Origin: Tropicimonas aquimaris
GTDB lineage: Bacteria; Pseudomonadota; Alphaproteobacteria; Rhodobacterales; Rhodobacteraceae
Length of the DNA stretch: 64,000 nucleotides
Assembly (NCBI RefSeq): GCF_042676185.1
Contig: NZ_JBHTJT010000060.1
Location: 62,001 to 126,000 of the forward strand
Direction of reading: 5' to 3'
Part shown: positions 59,961-64,000 of the stretch, piece after piece
Layout: each line of letters begins with the position of its first letter
Position numbering within the stretch: the first letter of the stretch is position 1
Position numbers and translations under genes: made by a program
Notes under the pieces: generated by a model
Told to the model about the DNA's origin: nothing
The model's input: the letters and a program-made list of their open reading frames with translations, nothing else
Databases searched by the model: none

Positions 59961-61121
59961 TCAGGCGCGCCCTCCCATCAGGATCGCGGAAATCACCTGC
60001 CGCTGGATGTCGGACGTGCCGCCGTAGATCACACCGCCAAGCGCATCCCGCAAATCGCGCTCTACGCCGGTTTCGGTCATGTACCCCGCGCCGCCATGGA
60101 TGCGCAGTGCGTCCGTGCTGTTTGCGACGAAGGCCTCGGAGATGTGGAGCTTGGTCATCGCCGCCGTCATCGTGCAGGGCTCGCCGCGATCCTTCATCTC
60201 GGCGGCGTGGTAGAGCATCAGGCGCGACGTCTCGAGTCGCAGGCGCATGTCCGCGAGCCGGTTGCCGACCGACTGGTGGTTGGCGATGGCCGTGCCGAAC
60301 ACCTTCCGCCTGCCGGCGAAGTCCACGCATTGCTCCAGCTGGCGCGCCATCGACCCGACGTGGCTGGCAAAGATGAAACAGCGCTCCCATTCGACCGAAT
60401 GCTGAAAGATAGCGCCGCCGTCGCCCTCGCCTCCGAGGAGGCGGTCTTCCGGGACGAAGCAATTCTCAAGCGTGAGCCCGCCGAGCGGGGCCGTGCGCAG
60501 GCCCATCTTCGAGTCCGGCAATCCCCGCTCGAACCCCTCGTCGCCGGCCTCCACGATAAAGGCAGAAACGCCCCACCGCCCAGCCGCCGGATCGGTCGAG
60601 GCGAAGACCAGCGCGATGTCGCATCTTGGAGCAAGGCCTATCAGGATCTTCTCGCCGTTCAGCACGTAGCCGCCGTCCACCCGTTCGGCGGTCGTCTTCA
60701 GCGCGAAGGCGTCGGAACCCGAGTCGCGCTCGGTCATGCCGTCCGAACCGATCAGGCTGCCATCGCCCAGCCCCGGCAGCCAGCGGCCCGCCTGCTCGTC
60801 CGTCGCAAAGGTCTTGATCGCTTCGGTCACCGCCCAGACCTGCCCATTGACGGCGAGGGTCAGGCCGTTGTCGGCGCATCCCATCCCCAGGCCTTCGAGC
60901 ATCGCGACGGTCGAGGAAACACTCATGCGCCGGCCGCCGTACTCGACCGGCAGTTGCGCCGAAAGAAACCCATATTCCGCGCATTTCCGCCAATCCCCCA
61001 ACCAATCCCCGGCATCCTCGGCCCCACGCCGGTCACGCGCTTCAAGATCGCGGCCCAAGTTGGCGGCGGCAAAGTCACGCGCGGCGTCCCGCAGTTCGAT
61101 CTGCTCGGTCGTCAAAGGCAT
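59961..61121 (-). CDS. Acyl-CoA dehydrogenase-family flavoprotein
   Basis: The protein is 386 residues, full length. It has FAD-binding motifs GSDGMTERDSGSDAF and LNGEKILIG, and the C-terminal VIYGGTSDIQRQVIS. The C-terminal Glu of MCAD-type enzymes (YEGT) is Gly here; E246 in VEWERCF aligns with the alternative base of isovaleryl-CoA-type enzymes. In NRPS clusters such enzymes desaturate carrier-bound acyl or aminoacyl groups. It is 72 bases after the NRPS stop and in the same orientation. Confidence 0.88.
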   Translation of the reverse strand: MPLTTEQIELRDAARDFAAANLGRDLEARDRRGAEDAGDWLGDWRKCAEYGFLSAQLPVEYGGRRMSVSSTVAMLEGLGMGCADNGLTLAVNGQVWAVTEAIKTFATDEQAGRWLPGLGDGSLIGSDGMTERDSGSDAFALKTTAERVDGGYVLNGEKILIGLAPRCDIALVFASTDPAAGRWGVSAFIVEAGDEGFERGLPDSKMGLRTAPLGGLTLENCFVPEDRLLGGEGDGGAIFQHSVEWERCFIFASHVGSMARQLEQCVDFAGRRKVFGTAIANHQSVGNRLADMRLRLETSRLMLYHAAEMKDRGEPCTMTAAMTKLHISEAFVANSTDALRIHGGAGYMTETGVERDLRDALGGVIYGGTSDIQRQVISAILMGGRA

Positions 61122-61193
61122 GGTGGGTCAACTCTTCCTGTTCTTGACGTGGGCCGGTTTGCTCTGTGTCCTGTGATGGAAGCGGAGGGAAAA

Positions 61194-64000
61194 TCAGCGG
61201 TTGCGGGGCCGGATCGTATCGACAAGCTTGCCGGCCCATCGGCGCGGGGCGTTCATTCGGGCAAGGTGGTACTCCACCAGCGTTGCAAGTTCGGCGTCGG
61301 GAGACAGGCGCTTTGCCTTCATCATCTGCAGGGCCGCGGCGATTGGCCGGGATTGCGCATGTCTCAGGCGACCGAGGGCGAATGCCGCCCAGGGATCCTT
61401 CGGCGCAAGGCGGGCCGCTGCCAGCAAGGGCGACGCGGCCGCGGCGACGTTTCCAACCTCGAGCGCGCAAAGCCCCTCTTCGATCAGCGCAACGGCGTAA
61501 TTGGGGGCTTCGGAGGTCACGATATCCAGTCCACCCGCCGCATTTCCTGCCGTCCTGAAATGCCGGATCCTGCGCACATAATCGGCCAGGGGATCGGGCT
61601 GACCCGGCGTCTCGTATTCCAACTGCATCTGCGCGGGGTCAGCGTCCTGCCCGGCCGAAAGAAGCGGATCGGAAGGCGTTGACCGGACCACGAAGCTTTG
61701 AACCGGAGCGCCCCGGTCGGAGAAATGCGAAATACCCTCCTCGACGATATCGAGCTCGAAGCTGAACTCGCCATCGTCATCCGGCATCCGGACAGCGACC
61801 AGCACGCGCGCCCGCTCCCCCGGTGCGATCGTCCTGTGCAATGGCGTCCGATGTCCAATCCGCGCGATCTCGGGCCGAGCGCCGGTGACAGCGCGAGACA
61901 CAAGGAAAAGCCCGCTCTGCTCGCTTGGCGCCCAGACTTCCTGGCCGAGGTTCCGGATCGAGACGTCCACCTCGAACACCGCGCCACGCGCCGCGGCTTC
62001 GGGCGCGTTCACATCCCCCCACTCCAGGAGATGGCCGCCGCGCGGAAGCGGCCAGCCGCCGCGCCTGCGGGCCTGCTCCAGGCGGTCGCGGATCTTGCCG
62101 GCAAGCAGCCGTTCGTTGCGGCCCCAATACATGTCGGAATACCCGCAGGGCAGCGAGTCGACCGTCCAGCTGCGATAGAGCCTGTCCCAGGTTTCTTCCG
62201 GCCGTGCGAAGCGTCCGTAAGGGTTGGTCATTGCATGTTGCGCAACGATCAGGTCCACGTGGCCGGCATAGGGGATCGGCGGTTCCTTCTGGACCAGGAT
62301 CAGCGTCGCCACCGGCCGGCGCAGGTTCAGCAGCATGTTGGCGACATTCAAGGCGACGATGCCCCCCTGGCAATGCCCCCCGAGGTAGAACGGCCCGGAG
62401 GGGTATGCGTCGAGAATGTCCCGGAGGTAATGCCGCGCGACACGATGCTGGGCCGAGATCTGGAGATCCGTGTCCCTGCTCGGGATGACGCCGTTCGCCG
62501 CGCGCATGCCGTAGACAGGCTGATCCGGTCCAAGCTGCGCGCTGAGGCGCTCGAAATCCGCCCGGGCGGTGAACCAGAAAAACAGGGGCGGCAGGGTGCC
62601 ATCGCGGTTGAGAACCGAGATCAACGACCCCTCGCGCACCGGGTCGGGCCAGGCCGTGAGATAGGCGTGCAGTTTTGCCTGCTCGGTCTCCACAAGGCCT
62701 CCGAGCGGGTCGGCTTCGGCGGAAGACGGAGCCTGCGTCTCTGGTTCTCTCTCCTCCGCCGGCTTCGGCGGCACCTCCGCATCGGCATCGGCAAGCATTG
62801 CATCGAGCGCCATGGCCTGATCCCGGATCGTCGTCAGACGGCCCAGCCGGGCCACCGGGATCCGCAGGCCGAGGCCCGAGCCGATCTCTGTGATCAAGCG
62901 CATGGCTGCAAGCGAATGCCCCCCGAGTTCGAAGAAATCCTCGTCGAGCCCGATCTCCCGCTCCAGCCAGAGCACCCGCTTCCAGATCTCCGCCAGCGCC
63001 TTTTCGGTCTCGCTTGAAGGCGGGACGATGGCCGCCGGTGCTATAGGCGCAGTCGGCGCGGCGAGGGCGCGGTAGTCGATCTTGCCGTTCGAGGTGCGCG
63101 GCAGTTCATCGACCATCAGAAGCTGCGACGGCACCATCGCGGCCGGCAGGGCCTCGGCCAGATGCGCAGCCACGGCGCCGATCTCGGGCGGGTTCTCCGG
63201 CTCGCCGACGATCCAGGCCACGAGCGCCCGCGCCTCGTCCTCGCCACGGGCGTCAACGGCCGCCTCCCGCACTTCGGGCATGTCCATGAGCAGGGTCTCG
63301 ATCAGGGTCGGCTCGATCCGGACGCCCCGGACCTTCACCTGCCGGTCGATCCGGCCGAGGTATTCGAACATGCCGTCGGCGCGTCGCCGGACCCGATCGC
63401 CGGTTCGATAGGCTGTTCCGCCGTCGCGCGTCGGATCTTCAACGAACCTCTCGGCGGTTGCCTCCGGCAGGTCGAGATACCCGAGGGATACGCCCGCACC
63501 GCCCACCCAGAGCTCTCCCGGCATTCCCGGCGGCACGGGGCGGTGCCGGCTGTCCCGGATCATCAGCCGGCTGCCGGGGATCGCGCGCCCGATCGGCACC
63601 GGCCCCGCGCCCTCCAGCCGCCCGAGATCGCAGGCCGAGCACCAGACCGTGGCTTCCGTGGGCCCGTATTCGTTGACGAGCCGGGCGGTGACACCGCTCT
63701 GCCGGTGCTGATGAACTATCGCCCGACTGACGGCTTCGCCGGCGACGATCACCGTCTGCAGCGAGACCAGGGCACCCGCGTCGCTGGCCTCCAGGATCAG
63801 CTTGTAGAGAGACGGCAGGCAGAGCGTGTGGGTCACGAAGCGGGCCTGGATGAGCGTCCCGATCCGGAACGGGTCCCGCGCGGCATCCGGTTCGGCCAGA
63901 ACCAGCGTGCCGCCGGTGCAGAGGGTCCAGTAGATGCCGGCAACCGAGCTGTCGAAGGCGATGGAAGAGAGCAGCAGAAACGCTTCCGGCGTCTCCTTGT
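61194..64000 (-). CDS. Nonribosomal peptide synthetase, C-terminal part (A-PCP-TE)
   Basis: The frame is open to the right edge, giving about 935 residues of a larger protein. Order: adenylation domain (LLLSSIAFDSSVAGIYWTLC at the edge, GELWVGGAGVSLGYL, YRTGDRVRRRADG, NGKIDYRAL); carrier domain with the pantetheine Ser in ELGGHSLAAM (codon 62913-62915); type I thioesterase with GGHCQGG, in which the nucleophile is Cys (codon 62370-62372). Then come an immunoglobulin-like domain (IRNLGQEVW...) and a helical repeat tail. The Cys nucleophile is uncommon. Confidence 0.9.
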   Translation of the reverse strand, partial: KETPEAFLLLSSIAFDSSVAGIYWTLCTGGTLVLAEPDAARDPFRIGTLIQARFVTHTLCLPSLYKLILEASDAGALVSLQTVIVAGEAVSRAIVHQHRQSGVTARLVNEYGPTEATVWCSACDLGRLEGAGPVPIGRAIPGSRLMIRDSRHRPVPPGMPGELWVGGAGVSLGYLDLPEATAERFVEDPTRDGGTAYRTGDRVRRRADGMFEYLGRIDRQVKVRGVRIEPTLIETLLMDMPEVREAAVDARGEDEARALVAWIVGEPENPPEIGAVAAHLAEALPAAMVPSQLLMVDELPRTSNGKIDYRALAAPTAPIAPAAIVPPSSETEKALAEIWKRVLWLEREIGLDEDFFELGGHSLAAMRLITEIGSGLGLRIPVARLGRLTTIRDQAMALDAMLADADAEVPPKPAEEREPETQAPSSAEADPLGGLVETEQAKLHAYLTAWPDPVREGSLISVLNRDGTLPPLFFWFTARADFERLSAQLGPDQPVYGMRAANGVIPSRDTDLQISAQHRVARHYLRDILDAYPSGPFYLGGHCQGGIVALNVANMLLNLRRPVATLILVQKEPPIPYAGHVDLIVAQHAMTNPYGRFARPEETWDRLYRSWTVDSLPCGYSDMYWGRNERLLAGKIRDRLEQARRRGGWPLPRGGHLLEWGDVNAPEAAARGAVFEVDVSIRNLGQEVWAPSEQSGLFLVSRAVTGARPEIARIGHRTPLHRTIAPGERARVLVAVRMPDDDGEFSFELDIVEEGISHFSDRGAPVQSFVVRSTPSDPLLSAGQDADPAQMQLEYETPGQPDPLADYVRRIRHFRTAGNAAGGLDIVTSEAPNYAVALIEEGLCALEVGNVAAAASPLLAAARLAPKDPWAAFALGRLRHAQSRPIAAALQMMKAKRLSPDAELATLVEYHLARMNAPRRWAGKLVDTIRPRNR

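Overview
The window is high-GC and gene-dense, with many ATGA-type overlaps. It looks like chromosomal DNA of a Rhodobacteraceae/Paracoccaceae-type alphaproteobacterium. That call rests on protein character: form IA RuBisCO with CbbQ/CbbO, Calvin-cycle operons headed by CbbR, an ATP synthase zeta-type inhibitor homologue, DUF1127 small proteins and a DUF2333 protein. It was not tested by database search. The gene set describes a facultative chemolithoautotroph without carboxysome genes in view.

Layout. (1) 1-6.8 kb: an ABC sugar-type importer (end of the ATPase, then the permease) runs straight into a phosphotriesterase-family hydrolase and a GATase-like protein. A PfkB kinase, a BtpA/SgcQ protein, a TenA-like protein and an M20 deacylase follow. 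Together they look like an uncharacterised catabolic or salvage locus. (2) 6.9-21.3 kb: two divergent Calvin-cycle blocks. cbbLSQO is read leftwards from a cbbR at 12.08 kb. cbbF-P-T-A-E-(Z)-Y is read leftwards from a second cbbR at 20.3 kb. The phosphoglycolate phosphatase gene (cbbZ) is a recent pseudogene. (3) 21.6-26.4 kb: an AraC-family regulator, a secreted isochorismatase-fold hydrolase, a YHS protein and a four-gene AhpD-like/DUF1127/NTF2-like/PNPOx operon. The two leftward transcripts share a duplicated tandem 17-bp operator.

(4) 26.7-31.1 kb: an Xre/RES toxin-antitoxin pair under a near-consensus promoter embedded in an inverted repeat. Next to it are a resolvase-like protein without the usual serine and a fusion of an inositol-monophosphatase-fold domain with an ADP-ribosylglycohydrolase domain. 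This accessory island is the best candidate for an undescribed system. (5) 31.2-43.6 kb: DabA-DabB bicarbonate/CO2 uptake genes, a LysR regulator and an eight-gene Mrp-like antiporter operon that carries three MrpD/NuoM-like subunits and an MbhD-MrpB fusion. They probably supply or energise inorganic-carbon uptake for the RuBisCO above.

(6) 43.8-49.98 kb: an ECF sigma/anti-sigma pair, a DUF2333 protein, two small stress-type proteins, a Sel1-repeat protein and an orphan membrane protein. (7) 50.5-64 kb: a radical-SAM protein with its SPASM-like cysteines at the N-terminal side, a kexin-like RTX protease, a flippase-like ABC transporter, a HupE/UreJ-type membrane protein, a GT1 glycosyltransferase, an acyl-CoA dehydrogenase and the 3' end of a nonribosomal peptide synthetase whose thioesterase has Cys as nucleophile. 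The last genes appear to be one end of a glycosylated or acylated natural-product cluster that continues beyond the window.

No rRNA, tRNA, CRISPR array, insertion sequence or prophage was recognised.
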